Source: T1Sed10-7 sp041686695 (GTDB lineage: Bacteria > Actinomycetota > Nitriliruptoria > Nitriliruptorales > Nitriliruptoraceae). Taken from it: a DNA stretch of 64,000 bases. Made by a program: the position numbers and the translations under genes. Positions 51,537 through 60,611 of this stretch are shown one piece after another (the first letter of the stretch is position 1; the number at the start of each line of letters is the position of its first letter). Under the pieces are notes generated by a model. It was given only the letters and a program-made list of their open reading frames with translations, made no database searches and had not been told where the DNA came from. The DNA is taken from positions 1-64,000 of the forward strand of contig JAWLDJ010000004.1 of NCBI GenBank assembly GCA_041686695.1, written 5' to 3'.

Positions 51537-51734
51537 GGTCACGACGCTAGTGCGACCTCGGGTGGGTCGTGAGCGTCGATCGCGGGTAGCCGCCACGGGG
51601 TGGTCGCCGCCTCGTGGCGACAGGTCCCCGCCGCCGCGGGACGGCACCGGGCTAGGGTCGGTGGCAGGTCGCTGCGATCCAGCGGCTACCGCGCCCGCCG
51701 GCGATCCGGGCCAACCCCGGTGACAGGAGCAGCG

Positions 51735-52811
51735 ATGGACGGGCCGTTCGCACGCTTCGAGGGGCACGAGCAGGTCGTGCTCGGCAACGACGACGCCTCG
51801 GGGTTGCGCTGCATCATCGCGATCCACTCCACCGCGCTCGGTCCGAGCCTCGGCGGAACGCGCTTCTGGCCGTACGAGGACGACGATGCCGCGCTCGCCG
51901 ACGTCCTGCGACTGTCACGGGCGATGACCCTCAAGTCCGCCTGCGCCGGGCTCGACCACGGCGGCGGGAAGGCCGTGATCATCGGAGACCCGGCCGAACT
52001 GCGCTCCGAAGCACTCCTGAGGGCGTACGGACGCCTGATCGCCAGCCTCGGCGGCCGCTACGTCACCGCCTGCGACATCGGGACGACGCCGGACGACATG
52101 GCCGTGATCAAGCGGGAGACCCGCTGGGCCACCGGGGCCGATCCCGTCGAGGGTGGCTCCGGGGACTCCGGCATCCTCACCGCCACCGGGATCCACCTCG
52201 CCATGAGAGCCGCTGCCGAGGCCGTGTTCGGCAGCCCGGACCTCCACGGCCGGCACATCGCGGTCCAGGGGGTCGGGAAGGTCGGCCGACGTCTGGTGCA
52301 GCACCTGGTCGCCGAGGGCGCCAAGATCACCGTCGCGGACGTCGCTGGAACGGCCGTCGAGCGCGTCGCCGAACGGTCCGGCGTGGAGGTCGTCAGCGTG
52401 GACGACATCCTGGCGGTCGACGCTGACATCGTCTCCCCGAACGCTCTGGGAGGCGTGTGGCATGCCGAGAGCATCGCCGCGCTGCAGGCACCCATCGTCT
52501 GCGGTGGCGCGAACAACCAACTGGTGTCGGAAGCCGACGGCGAGGAGCTCCACGAACGCGGGGTGCTCTACGCCCCCGACTACGTCGTGAACGCGGGCGG
52601 GGTGATCAACGTCGCCGACGAACTGCACCCGGCAGGACACTCGCCGGATCGGGCCCGACGTCGCGCCGAGGTCATCCCACAGACGCTGACCCGCATCATC
52701 GAGGTCTCACGCCGTGAGGGGGTCAGCACCGAACACGCCGCGGTCCGGGTCGCGCAGCGACGTATCGCCGCCGTCGGTGCCCTGACGCGGTTCCACCTCC
52801 CCACGGGCTGA
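51735..52811 (+). CDS. Glu/Leu/Phe/Val dehydrogenase (valine/leucine type)
   Basis: A protein of 358 residues. It deaminates a branched-chain or aromatic amino acid to the 2-oxoacid with NAD+. The N-terminal catalytic domain has GPSLGGTRFWPY, the catalytic Lys in MTLKSACAGLDHGGGKAV and the substrate Asp in ACDIGTTPDDM. The NAD motif is VQGVGKVGRRL. Length fits valine or leucine dehydrogenase rather than 440-residue GdhA. ATG 51735 with AGGAGC upstream. The E1-alpha/beta complex elsewhere could in principle use its 2-oxoacid product, but that is speculative. Confidence 0.92.
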   Translation: MDGPFARFEGHEQVVLGNDDASGLRCIIAIHSTALGPSLGGTRFWPYEDDDAALADVLRLSRAMTLKSACAGLDHGGGKAVIIGDPAELRSEALLRAYGRLIASLGGRYVTACDIGTTPDDMAVIKRETRWATGADPVEGGSGDSGILTATGIHLAMRAAAEAVFGSPDLHGRHIAVQGVGKVGRRLVQHLVAEGAKITVADVAGTAVERVAERSGVEVVSVDDILAVDADIVSPNALGGVWHAESIAALQAPIVCGGANNQLVSEADGEELHERGVLYAPDYVVNAGGVINVADELHPAGHSPDRARRRAEVIPQTLTRIIEVSRREGVSTEHAAVRVAQRRIAAVGALTRFHLPTG

Positions 52812-52878
52812 CACCGGAGCGAAGGGGCACCACGACAGCGGATCGGCCGCCGGCACCCGCCGTGCGCGGTGGCCAGGG

Positions 52879-54177
52879 TCACGACACCGCCCAGGCCTCC
52901 CGACGCTCGGGCGTCGGCCCGACCGAGAGGTCGCCGACGCCCGGCACCCGGAAGCGGACCTGGGCCATCCCCGACCGGTGCCGCAGCGTCACGGCGCCAC
53001 CGATCGCCGCGGCCAACTCCTGGATCGAGGGATCCGCCGGGGGGCTGGAAGGGGGCTCCTCCAGCAGCTGTGGGGGGAGCATCTGGCCGGCGTGCGCGAT
53101 CACCACCTCCCAGTCCGAGCCGACGGGCAGGACCTCGATGGCGACGTCCCCCTCCGGTGGGATCGACAGGTCGATGCTGCGCAGCAGGTGCTCCAGCGTT
53201 CGATGCAGCAAGCCACGGTCGGCCGGTGTCGGCGCGGGCGAGCGCGCCAGCAGCGCGATGCGACGGTCGGCCCGCACACCGGCGTCCAGGCCGGCGACGG
53301 TCTCACGGACCACCTCGGACAGGTCCACGCTCGTGCCCCTGCCGTCCTGCGCCGGTGATGGCGTCGGGCTCTCCGCGGGTGGGTGCACGAGCGTGCGGTC
53401 GTCGCGGCGATCGGTGCGTCCGAGCGCCGCGGCGGCGTGCGGCGCGAGCCGCTCGAGCAGGCGCTGCTCTGCGAGCGAGAACGCCTCGTTGTCGGTGGCG
53501 CGCTCCAGCACCAGCACGCCCACCACCTCGGCACCCGTCCGCAGGGGTACGGCGAGACGGGAGGGTGCGCCCTCCTCCTCGAGCGCCGTCTCGTGGCCCC
53601 CGCGTAGGGTGACACCTCGAGCGAGCGCCCGAGCGGCCAGGCGGTGCCCCGCGGCGCTCACCGCGGCGGCATCGTCGCTGGCGTGGGCTCCCGTCATCGA
53701 CACCCGCAGGTCGTCGGCTGCCGCCAGCAGGACGGCACCGGTGACCGCCGGGACCAGTGCGCGGGCACCGGCCAGGATGCTCTCGATCGCCTCGGGGAGC
53801 GTGGTCGCTGCCGCCAACCGTCGCGCCTCGACATCGATGGCCTCATGGTGCTCGAGGTCAGCCGCCAGGGCCCGGCGTTGCTGGTCCTCCGAGGAGGCGA
53901 GCCTGGCCAGTCGATCGGCACGCCGCGCGGCCAACGCCACCTCGACGCCGTAGAGGGCGGTGACGACGCCCAACACGATCGCGACGACCGTGAGCGGGTC
54001 GGCACCGAGCGGGGGTGTGCCGGCGAGCACCCAGACGAGGACGACGCCGACGGCCAGGGCCGCGCCGACCGCCACCCAGCGCATCCGGCGCGACCGATCG
54101 AGTTCCGCCACCACCGGTGAGCGCAACGTCGCACCCGGCACCGCGGCCCCCGTCCCGTGCGGCGGCCTGGATGACAT
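52879..54177 (-). CDS. GAF-domain membrane sensor with degenerate histidine-kinase-like ATPase region
   Basis: A protein of 432 residues. Two N-terminal membrane helices (about 33-51 and 62-82), a short coiled stretch (EDQQRRALAADLEHHEA), a GAF domain (about 110-250; RLAVPLRTGAEVVGVLVLER), then an HATPase-like region. No phospho-acceptor His box is visible. The N-box reads LLHRTLEHLLRSID, without Asn in the expected place, and the G1 motif is VVIAHAGQMLPP instead of DNGxGIP. It is probably a non-catalytic sensor. ATG 54177 with AGGAGGT upstream. Confidence 0.7.
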   Translation of the reverse strand: MSSRPPHGTGAAVPGATLRSPVVAELDRSRRMRWVAVGAALAVGVVLVWVLAGTPPLGADPLTVVAIVLGVVTALYGVEVALAARRADRLARLASSEDQQRRALAADLEHHEAIDVEARRLAAATTLPEAIESILAGARALVPAVTGAVLLAAADDLRVSMTGAHASDDAAAVSAAGHRLAARALARGVTLRGGHETALEEEGAPSRLAVPLRTGAEVVGVLVLERATDNEAFSLAEQRLLERLAPHAAAALGRTDRRDDRTLVHPPAESPTPSPAQDGRGTSVDLSEVVRETVAGLDAGVRADRRIALLARSPAPTPADRGLLHRTLEHLLRSIDLSIPPEGDVAIEVLPVGSDWEVVIAHAGQMLPPQLLEEPPSSPPADPSIQELAAAIGGAVTLRHRSGMAQVRFRVPGVGDLSVGPTPERREAWAVS

Positions 54178-54344
54178 CGCTCACCTCCTGCCGGGTCGGG
54201 GGTGCATCTTCCCACGCGTGAGCGCACGTGGCCACGGCGCTCACCGCGAGATCCAGGCTGGCCGTGGCCCGCCGCATCGGTTGGGCGGGACGAGCCTAGG
54301 TCACGCGCCGTGGTCGCGGCGGCACACGATCTCACTCGACACGG

Positions 54345-54899
54345 TCAGGTGTCGACGACGATCTCACGCACCGATAGGACCGGCAGGTACAGCACCCCGT
54401 GGTCCTGGGCATCGACACGGAAGGTGACGACGTCCTCGCCGAGGGCGATCACCTCACCGGTCAGGAGCTCATCGACGTCATCGAGCCCGAGGACGATCCT
54501 CCTCGACTCCTCCGTGCACCGCTCGAGGACCTCGGCCAGCGTGCGTCCGTGGGACCGCTCCCGGTCACCGGTGGCCGGCGGTGCGGCGGCGCCGGGTTCC
54601 GGACGCACGCTCCTGAGCGCCGAGATCGACACCAACGCCACCTGGCCGCTCGGCGTCCGGATCGCGACGTGGTCGCGACCGAGCGCGACCAGCGCGCCGC
54701 GGTAGGTCCGGCTGCCGGCCAGCCGCAGGACCACCGGTGACCGGCGCTCGACGAGATCCGCGAGCGTGCCCGCCCAGGTGGCGACCTCACTGGCGCGCAG
54801 CAGGCGGGAGCGCCGCTCGCTGCGGGCGGCGACCTCCTCGGCGAGGCGGGCGTGGTCGCCGAACTCGAGGTAGCGGTCACGGTCCGGTGGCCAGCTCAC
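54345..54899 (-). CDS. Hypothetical protein translationally coupled to the LysM gene
   Basis: A protein of 184 residues from GTG 54899, overlapping the LysM gene stop by four bases (GTGA). Two similar beta-rich halves are visible: LRLAGSRTYRGALVALGRDHV and ELLTGEVIALGEDVVTFRVD, each like a small barrel. The N-terminus is helical (HARLAEEVAARSERRSRLL). No signal or membrane segment. It may act on the cytoplasmic side with the LysM protein. Family unknown. Confidence 0.6.
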   Translation of the reverse strand: MSWPPDRDRYLEFGDHARLAEEVAARSERRSRLLRASEVATWAGTLADLVERRSPVVLRLAGSRTYRGALVALGRDHVAIRTPSGQVALVSISALRSVRPEPGAAAPPATGDRERSHGRTLAEVLERCTEESRRIVLGLDDVDELLTGEVIALGEDVVTFRVDAQDHGVLYLPVLSVREIVVDT

Positions 54900-55858
54900 G
54901 GCGCCACCAGCTCCGGCAGCAGCAGCTCCTGGCCCGGAAGGATCAGGTCGGGATCGTCCCGATCGGGCAGCCGCTCCCGGTTGACCTCGATCAACTCGCG
55001 CCAGTAGGGCACGATCTCGCCGTCGGTGGGGGGCCGGCCGAAGGCGATCTCGAGCCGGTGGCTCGCGATCCGCCACAACGACTCCCCCGATCGCACCGTG
55101 TGCGCGGTCCCAGCCGTGTCGGTGTCGCGCAGAGACACCCCGGGGCCGTCCTCGCCGGGGACCTCCGCGTCAAGGGAGGGTGCGTCGGACGATCCCGGCG
55201 ACCCCGTGCCGGGGGAAGCGCCGGGATCGCGCGCTCCATCGGCCCCAGCGATCCGCCACGGCAGGAGCGATCGCTCGTCCCTCGAGGGCGCTGGGAGACC
55301 TCGCAGGGTCACCTCGTCACGGCTGCCGGCCGGAGCCTGCGCTGGCCGGGCGATGCCGATGCCCGTGCGAGCAGGGATCCGGGGTGGGGTCGCAGCCTCG
55401 GACGGCAGCGGACCGGTCGTGGTCTCCACCGGCGCCTCACCGCCGTCGACTCCAGCGGCGACCGGCACCGGCGCGAGCGCCGGCGCGGCCAGGCTCGCAC
55501 CGCTGGTGGCCGTGATCATGGTCGTCGCGAGGGCCACGCCGAGCGTCTGTTGGAGCAGCCGCCGAACGACCGGCAGGGTCACGGCGTCGGCCAGGCGCAT
55601 GAGCCTGGCCGCGCGCGATACCCGTGCGACGGTGCCGAGGCTCGTGACCCCGACCAGGTACCAGCACAGCCCGAGGACGACCAGACGGAGCAGCGCCATG
55701 GTCGCGATCGACACCTCACGGCCCGCGATCCACGGACCCCAGGCGGAAGGATCGAGCGGCGGCGGGGCGAGGCTCCCGTCACCGAGCGCGTGGAACAGCG
55801 CCGTCGTGAGGAGCAGAGCGGAACACCACGTCCCGAAACCGAGGATCCACCGACGCAC
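54896..55858 (-). CDS. Membrane protein with C-terminal LysM domain
   Basis: A protein of 320 residues starting at GTG 55858 (VRRWILGFGTWCSALLLTTAL). Three hydrophobic segments occur in the first 145 residues, then a long low-complexity Pro/Gly/Ala/Asp linker. A C-terminal LysM domain (HTVRSGESLWRIASHRLEI...LILPGQELLLPEL) probably binds peptidoglycan. The ribosome site AGGGAGG is one of two copies made by a 15-bp tandem duplication. The pseudokinase gene is divergent, 134 bp away. Confidence 0.82.
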   Translation of the reverse strand: MRRWILGFGTWCSALLLTTALFHALGDGSLAPPPLDPSAWGPWIAGREVSIATMALLRLVVLGLCWYLVGVTSLGTVARVSRAARLMRLADAVTLPVVRRLLQQTLGVALATTMITATSGASLAAPALAPVPVAAGVDGGEAPVETTTGPLPSEAATPPRIPARTGIGIARPAQAPAGSRDEVTLRGLPAPSRDERSLLPWRIAGADGARDPGASPGTGSPGSSDAPSLDAEVPGEDGPGVSLRDTDTAGTAHTVRSGESLWRIASHRLEIAFGRPPTDGEIVPYWRELIEVNRERLPDRDDPDLILPGQELLLPELVAP

Positions 55859-55862
55859 CGTC

Positions 55863-55892
55863 GCCTCCCTGCCTCTTGCCTCCCTGCCTCTT
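55863..55892. repeat. 15-bp tandem duplication including the LysM ribosome site
   Basis: GCCTCCCTGCCTCTT is repeated exactly at 55863-55877 and 55878-55892. On the minus strand each copy carries an AGGGAGG ribosome-binding core, so the LysM gene has two such sites in tandem, the nearer one correctly spaced from GTG 55858. Confidence 0.8.
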
Positions 55893-55992
55893 CTATGCAT
55901 ACCATACCCTCTCACACCACGCCGTCCACCCCGATTCGCGCAGGCCCGTGGACCGGTGGCGTGGTAGCGGCACGACGGGGAGCGCGTGGGAC

Positions 55993-57306
55993 GTGACGGA
56001 CGGGGCGAGCGCAGGGCTCGAGGTGCCGGGCTACCACCTGCGCGGGTGCATCGCGCGCGGCGCCGTCACCTCGGTGCACCGTGCGGAAGCCGTCGGGCAC
56101 CCCGGGCGCCTGCTGGTCGTCAAGCACCTGCGGACACGGCCCGATCCGGCGTCGGTCGCCCGGGTGAGGCAGGTGGCTGCGGTCCTCGCTCGGCTCGACC
56201 ATCCCAACGTGCTCCCACTGCTCGACGTCGTCGACACCGTCTCGGGCCTCGCGCTGGTCATGCCGCTGGCTCCCGGCGGCTCGCTGGCCGAGGCGATCGC
56301 TCGAGCGCCGGCGGGGCTCGCGCCGGCGATGGTCGCCCACATCGGCACCCGGATCGCCGATGGCCTCACGGCGATCCACGAGCAGGGCCTCATCCACGGT
56401 GCCATCACGGCGCGGAGCGTGCTGTTCGACGCGCGTGGACGTCCGCTGCTCGCTGACACCGGTGCGGTTTTGCTGCACGGTGGTGCGGACCACGGCCACG
56501 CCCCGGCCGCCGACCGGGCGCAACGGGCACCAGCGCACGCTGCCGCCGATGACCTGCGAGCGCTCGGGTCGGTGCTGGCTGCAGCGCTGGCAGGTACGAC
56601 CGAGCACGCGCTGAGCGTGGAGGCCGACGAGGCCGCCCCTCCCACCGACGAGGCCGCCCCCGGCGGCCACGAGCCGGGCCGATGGACACGCGTGGTGCTG
56701 ATCGCGGCCGCCGGCCTGGTCCTGCTGGTGCCGCTCGTGCTCGCCGTGACCGCGATCGCCGATACCGAGGCGGTCGTCGCATCGCCCCCGCCCACGTCAG
56801 CCAACCCCTCGAACTCCTCGGTCCAGGTGGACCCGCCAGCGCCTGCAAGGCGAACGGAACCGACTCCGCCGCCACGCGACGCACCCGGCCCGGACGCGGA
56901 CGCACCGGTGCCGCGACGTCCGCCGCCGAGGTGCAGCGGCCTCGACGTCCCTGCTGGTGACGGCACGGTCCTGCTGGCCGACCTCGATGGCCGGGGCTGC
57001 AGCACGCCGGTGCGTTGGAACGGGCGGCAGCTGGTGGCGGCCGCGGCCGAGGCTGGACCCCGCCGCTGGGAACTGCTCGCCGATGCTGGCGACCAGTTGC
57101 TCTTCGGCGATCTCAGCTGTGACGACCGTGACGCCCCCGTCCTGTACCGCCCGGTGACCGGCGAACTGTTCGTGTTCGACGGGCTGGTGGCACCCGGCGA
57201 GGAGATCACGGTCACCGGGCGACCCTCCGGAGGGATCGGTGGTCGAGCCACGGTCGTCACCGACAGCGCCGGTTGTGACCGCATCGAGGTCGACCAGCGG
57301 CGCTGA
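55993..57306 (+). CDS. Transmembrane Ser/Thr protein pseudokinase with external domain
   Basis: A protein of 437 residues from GTG 55993. The N-terminal 200 residues are a protein-kinase fold: ATP-site Lys44 (VVKHL), LDHPNVLPLLDVV and LALVMPLAPGGSLAEAI. The catalytic loop reads LIHGAITARSVLF instead of HRDxKPxN, so both the catalytic Asp and the metal Asn are missing, and DFG is DTG. It is almost surely inactive as a kinase. A membrane helix (231-255), a Pro-rich linker and an external domain of about 125 residues with four Cys follow. It may sense or scaffold at the envelope. Divergent from the LysM gene. Confidence 0.82.
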   Translation: MTDGASAGLEVPGYHLRGCIARGAVTSVHRAEAVGHPGRLLVVKHLRTRPDPASVARVRQVAAVLARLDHPNVLPLLDVVDTVSGLALVMPLAPGGSLAEAIARAPAGLAPAMVAHIGTRIADGLTAIHEQGLIHGAITARSVLFDARGRPLLADTGAVLLHGGADHGHAPAADRAQRAPAHAAADDLRALGSVLAAALAGTTEHALSVEADEAAPPTDEAAPGGHEPGRWTRVVLIAAAGLVLLVPLVLAVTAIADTEAVVASPPPTSANPSNSSVQVDPPAPARRTEPTPPPRDAPGPDADAPVPRRPPPRCSGLDVPAGDGTVLLADLDGRGCSTPVRWNGRQLVAAAAEAGPRRWELLADAGDQLLFGDLSCDDRDAPVLYRPVTGELFVFDGLVAPGEEITVTGRPSGGIGGRATVVTDSAGCDRIEVDQRR

Positions 57307-57379
57307 TCCGACCAGCAGCGACACCTCGCTGCGGCCCCCGCGCGGCAGCACAACCCCAGGCACCTCCACCGGCAGATCC

Positions 57380-58504
57380 TCAGCGGTAGCGATCGAGCCA
57401 CCGGCCGTCGATCCGGCGCTTGAGGGCCAGAGCCCCACGCCCACGCCAGACCACGGGGGCACGCACAGCGAGTGCTTCATCGTCGCCGAGCTCGAGCACC
57501 TGCAGGGAGCGACGCTGGGGACGGAAGGTGGGCTGCGGCTGGCCGGTGTGGAAGGCGCGGAGCCCGTCCACGAGCACCGGGGCCGCCCGGACCCCGTACA
57601 CGCCGAGCGCGGGCAGCGGACGCGGCAGGAAGTGCGCGCCGTCGCCGACGGCGAACACCTCCGGGCGGTCGGGATGCTGCAACGTGGCCAGCGTCGGCAC
57701 CCCGCGTGCGTCACCGAGCCCCAGGTCGGTGACCAGCGGCGGGGCGACGAGCCCGGTCGCCAGCACCACGATCTCCGCGGGCCGCAACATCCCTGCCACC
57801 TCGACATGGCCGGGGCCGACCGCGCCGACCGCCGTCCCGAGGGCCAGCTGGACCCCGCGCTCTGCCAGGGCGCGCGCCGCCCGACGTCCAGCTCCCGCGG
57901 GCAACCCCGGGAGCAGGTCCGGCCCACGTCCGTACAGCACCACCTCGGCGGCCCGACCGAGCCGGACCGCGATCGTGGCCGCCAACTCCACCCCGGTCGG
58001 CCCGGCCCCCACCACCGCGACCCGCGGGGGGCGATCGAGCTCGGCGAGGTGCTCGAGCTGCGCCGCCAGGCCCGCCAGGCTGGCCAGCGGCTTGGTGACC
58101 GTCACCTGCGGTGCGACCACGAGGTGGTCGGTCCGGCTCACGCTGCCCACGTTGAACGACACCGCGGTGTAGGGGTGCCAGGAGCCGTCGTCGGCCCGGA
58201 CCCGGCGGCCGGGGAGATCGATCGCGTCCACCTTCGCGTCGAGGTGAGCGACCCCGCACCTGGCCGCGAGCACCGCCACGTCGATGCTGGCTGCCGAGGG
58301 CGCGAGCAACCCTGCCGCCACCGGGGAAGCCAGACCCGAGTAGCGGAAGCAACGCGGGGCGATGACCGTGACCTCGACGCCCTCGGCGCGCAGCACCGCG
58401 GCCTGCCGGATCACCTCGAGGTGGGCGTGGCCGGCACCGACCAGCACGACGTGCCCGGACGTCCGCACGCGCCCGCCGGACGGGCCCGAGACGCCGCCGG
58501 TCAT
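57380..58504 (-). CDS. FAD-dependent NADH-dehydrogenase-like oxidoreductase (SelD-associated type)
   Basis: A protein of 374 residues. It opens with HVVLVGAGHAHLEVIRQAA, then APRCFRYSGLASPVAAGLL, NAD motif VAVVGAGPTGVELAAT and FAD motif VFAVGDGAHF. The GAGHAHLEV start is the mark of flavoproteins often fused to or clustered with selenophosphate synthetase (TIGR03169-like). No SelD is encoded here. It is probably a membrane-associated NADH:acceptor oxidoreductase with unknown acceptor. ATG 58504 overlaps the ABC ATPase stop (ATGA), making it the last gene of the purF operon. Confidence 0.82.
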   Translation of the reverse strand: MTGGVSGPSGGRVRTSGHVVLVGAGHAHLEVIRQAAVLRAEGVEVTVIAPRCFRYSGLASPVAAGLLAPSAASIDVAVLAARCGVAHLDAKVDAIDLPGRRVRADDGSWHPYTAVSFNVGSVSRTDHLVVAPQVTVTKPLASLAGLAAQLEHLAELDRPPRVAVVGAGPTGVELAATIAVRLGRAAEVVLYGRGPDLLPGLPAGAGRRAARALAERGVQLALGTAVGAVGPGHVEVAGMLRPAEIVVLATGLVAPPLVTDLGLGDARGVPTLATLQHPDRPEVFAVGDGAHFLPRPLPALGVYGVRAAPVLVDGLRAFHTGQPQPTFRPQRRSLQVLELGDDEALAVRAPVVWRGRGALALKRRIDGRWLDRYR

Positions 58505-59670
58505 CGCCGCGGCTCCCGCGCCACGAGCCAGACCGACTCGGCTGGCACCTCGATGGTCACCCGCCCACCGACGCCGTGGCCGGACAGCTCGGCGGTGACG
58601 GCCTCGAGCGTGAGCTCGTGGCCCCCGACGACGATCGTCGCCCGGGTCCTCGTGCCGAGGTACCGGGTGCTCACCAGGGTGCCGACCACGCGGCAGGCGC
58701 CCGCGCTGGCCGCAGGCTCGGTCGGTCCCGGCGGCAGCACCCGGAGCAGGTCGCGGCGCAGTGCCACCTCGACGTCGCCGTCCTCCTCGACGGGGTCCCG
58801 ACCCACCGCGACGTCGCCGTCGCGGTCGATGCGGTCCGCAGCCATGCTGACGTCGACGCGGTCCGCAGCCCCGGCCGGGGCGGGCAGCACGCCGATCGCG
58901 GTGTGCACCAGCTGCCCCTCGCGCCGCCCTGGCAGGAGCTCGGTGGCACCCAGGAACCGGGCGACGGCAGCCGTGCTCGGACGCTCCATCACCTCGCGTG
59001 GGGTGGCGTGCTGGTGGAGACGGCCATCGAGGAGGACGGCGAGGTGATCGCCGAAGACGATGGCCTCCTCCCGGTCGTGGGTGACGACGACGGTCGTCAG
59101 CTCCCGCTCCCGCTGCATCGAGACGACCAGGTCGCGCAGCTCGTCACGCAGGTGCGGATCGAGGCTGCCCAGGGGCTCGTCGAGCAGCAGCACGGCGGGA
59201 TCGAGGACCAGGGCCCGGGCGAGCGCGACCCGCTGACGCTGCCCGCCGGAGAGCTCTGCCGGACGCCGGTGTTCGAGCCCGGCCAGCCCGACACGCTCCA
59301 GCATCGCCGCCGCCCGGCGCCCGCGTTCGCGACGGTCCACCCCGCGCATCCGCAGCCCGAACGCCACGTCGTCGAGGGCCGTGAGGAACGGGAACAGCCG
59401 CTGCTCCTGGAACACCAGCACGATCCGTCGTCGCTCGGGTGCCACCTCGGTGAGGTCACGGGTCCCGAGGTGGAGACGCCCGCTGGTGGGCGTCGTCAGG
59501 CCGGCGACGACGCTGAGCAGGGTGGACTTCCCGCAGCCCGACGGCCCGACCAGTGCGGTGATGCGCCCGGGGGTGACGTCGAGGTGGACGTCGTCGAGCG
59601 CCACCACCTCGCCGTAGCGCTTGGTGACACCCTCGAGGCGCAGGCCGGCCGGCGGCGTGCGGTCGTTCAC
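58501..59670 (-). CDS. ABC transporter ATP-binding protein (YnjD-like)
   Basis: A protein of 389 residues. It has Walker A GPSGCGKST, Q-loop VFQEQRLFP, signature LSGGQRQRVALARAL, Walker B VLLLDEPLGSLD and switch His in VVVTHDREEA. The last 130 residues form an OB-like TOBE region, as in importers of the CUT/sulfate/iron group. It energises the two permeases encoded just upstream. GTG 59670 overlaps the permease stop by four bases. Confidence 0.93.
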   Translation of the reverse strand: MNDRTPPAGLRLEGVTKRYGEVVALDDVHLDVTPGRITALVGPSGCGKSTLLSVVAGLTTPTSGRLHLGTRDLTEVAPERRRIVLVFQEQRLFPFLTALDDVAFGLRMRGVDRRERGRRAAAMLERVGLAGLEHRRPAELSGGQRQRVALARALVLDPAVLLLDEPLGSLDPHLRDELRDLVVSMQRERELTTVVVTHDREEAIVFGDHLAVLLDGRLHQHATPREVMERPSTAAVARFLGATELLPGRREGQLVHTAIGVLPAPAGAADRVDVSMAADRIDRDGDVAVGRDPVEEDGDVEVALRRDLLRVLPPGPTEPAASAGACRVVGTLVSTRYLGTRTRATIVVGGHELTLEAVTAELSGHGVGGRVTIEVPAESVWLVAREPRR

Positions 59671-60611
59671 CGGACACCTCCCACCGCGACCACACCCCGG
59701 CCGAGCACGCGGGCGGTCACCACCAGCAGCACCAGCGCGGGCAGGCCATGGACCAGGGCCGTGGCGGCCGTCACGGCGACGTCACCGCCGGCGGCGGAGG
59801 CGAAGAGCAGCATCGGCAGCGTCACGACCTGCCCACCGCCGACGACCAGGGTCGTCGCGTACTGCCCCCACGACACCAGGAACCCGAACAGCGCCGCGAC
59901 CGCCAACCCGGGCGCGACCAGCGGGCGGGTCACCGACCAGGCCACCTGCCAGGGGCTGGCACCGAGGGTGCGGGCCTGGGCCTCCAAGCCCAGATCGGCG
60001 TTGGCGAACACCCCGGCGCTCAGGAGCACGACGTAGGGCGTGGCCGGCACGAGGTGGACCAGCACCACCCCGGGAAGCGAGCCCGCGAGCCCCAGTCGGA
60101 GGAAGGTCACGTGCAACCCGATCGCCACGGCGATCCCCGGGACCAGGACCGGCAGCAGCAGGACCACCTCCACGGCACGCCGGCCACGGAACCCCCGCGT
60201 GGCGAGCACCCGACCCGCCGGGATCGCCACGACCAGGGAGACCGCGGTGACCGCCACGGCCACCACGACACTGTCGCGCAGTGCCGCCCACGTCCCGGCA
60301 CCGGGTCCGAGGACCAGCCCCCAGGCGCGCAGCGACCAGGTCTGCGGGACCACCTGGGGGTGGAAGTAGGCCTGCGAGAAGCTGGCGAGCACCAACGGCA
60401 GGAACGGCAGCAGCAGCAACGCGATCAGCAGCGCGGCCCACAGCGTCGGCCCGTAGCGGCGGCGGCGCTCCACGCCCGCCCACCGGTCGGCCGCCGCGCC
60501 ACCGTGCTTTGGGTGGTCAGCGCCGGGGCCTCCGGCCGGCCCGGGGCGGGCGCGGGGCCCATCGGGTCCCGGCGCGCTGGGCAGGAGGGCGCGGGTACCG
60601 AGCGCGCTCAT
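59667..60611 (-). CDS. ABC transporter permease, second subunit (YnjC C-terminal half-like)
   Basis: A protein of 314 residues. A basic, Gly/Pro-rich tail of about 50 residues precedes six membrane helices. The EAA loop, which contacts the ATPase, is LEAQARTLGASPWQVAWSV. ATG 60611 overlaps the preceding permease stop by four bases. In E. coli YnjC the two permease halves are one chain; here they are separate. The frame continues far upstream only as read-through. Confidence 0.9.
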   Translation of the reverse strand: MSALGTRALLPSAPGPDGPRARPGPAGGPGADHPKHGGAAADRWAGVERRRRYGPTLWAALLIALLLLPFLPLVLASFSQAYFHPQVVPQTWSLRAWGLVLGPGAGTWAALRDSVVVAVAVTAVSLVVAIPAGRVLATRGFRGRRAVEVVLLLPVLVPGIAVAIGLHVTFLRLGLAGSLPGVVLVHLVPATPYVVLLSAGVFANADLGLEAQARTLGASPWQVAWSVTRPLVAPGLAVAALFGFLVSWGQYATTLVVGGGQVVTLPMLLFASAAGGDVAVTAATALVHGLPALVLLVVTARVLGRGVVAVGGVR

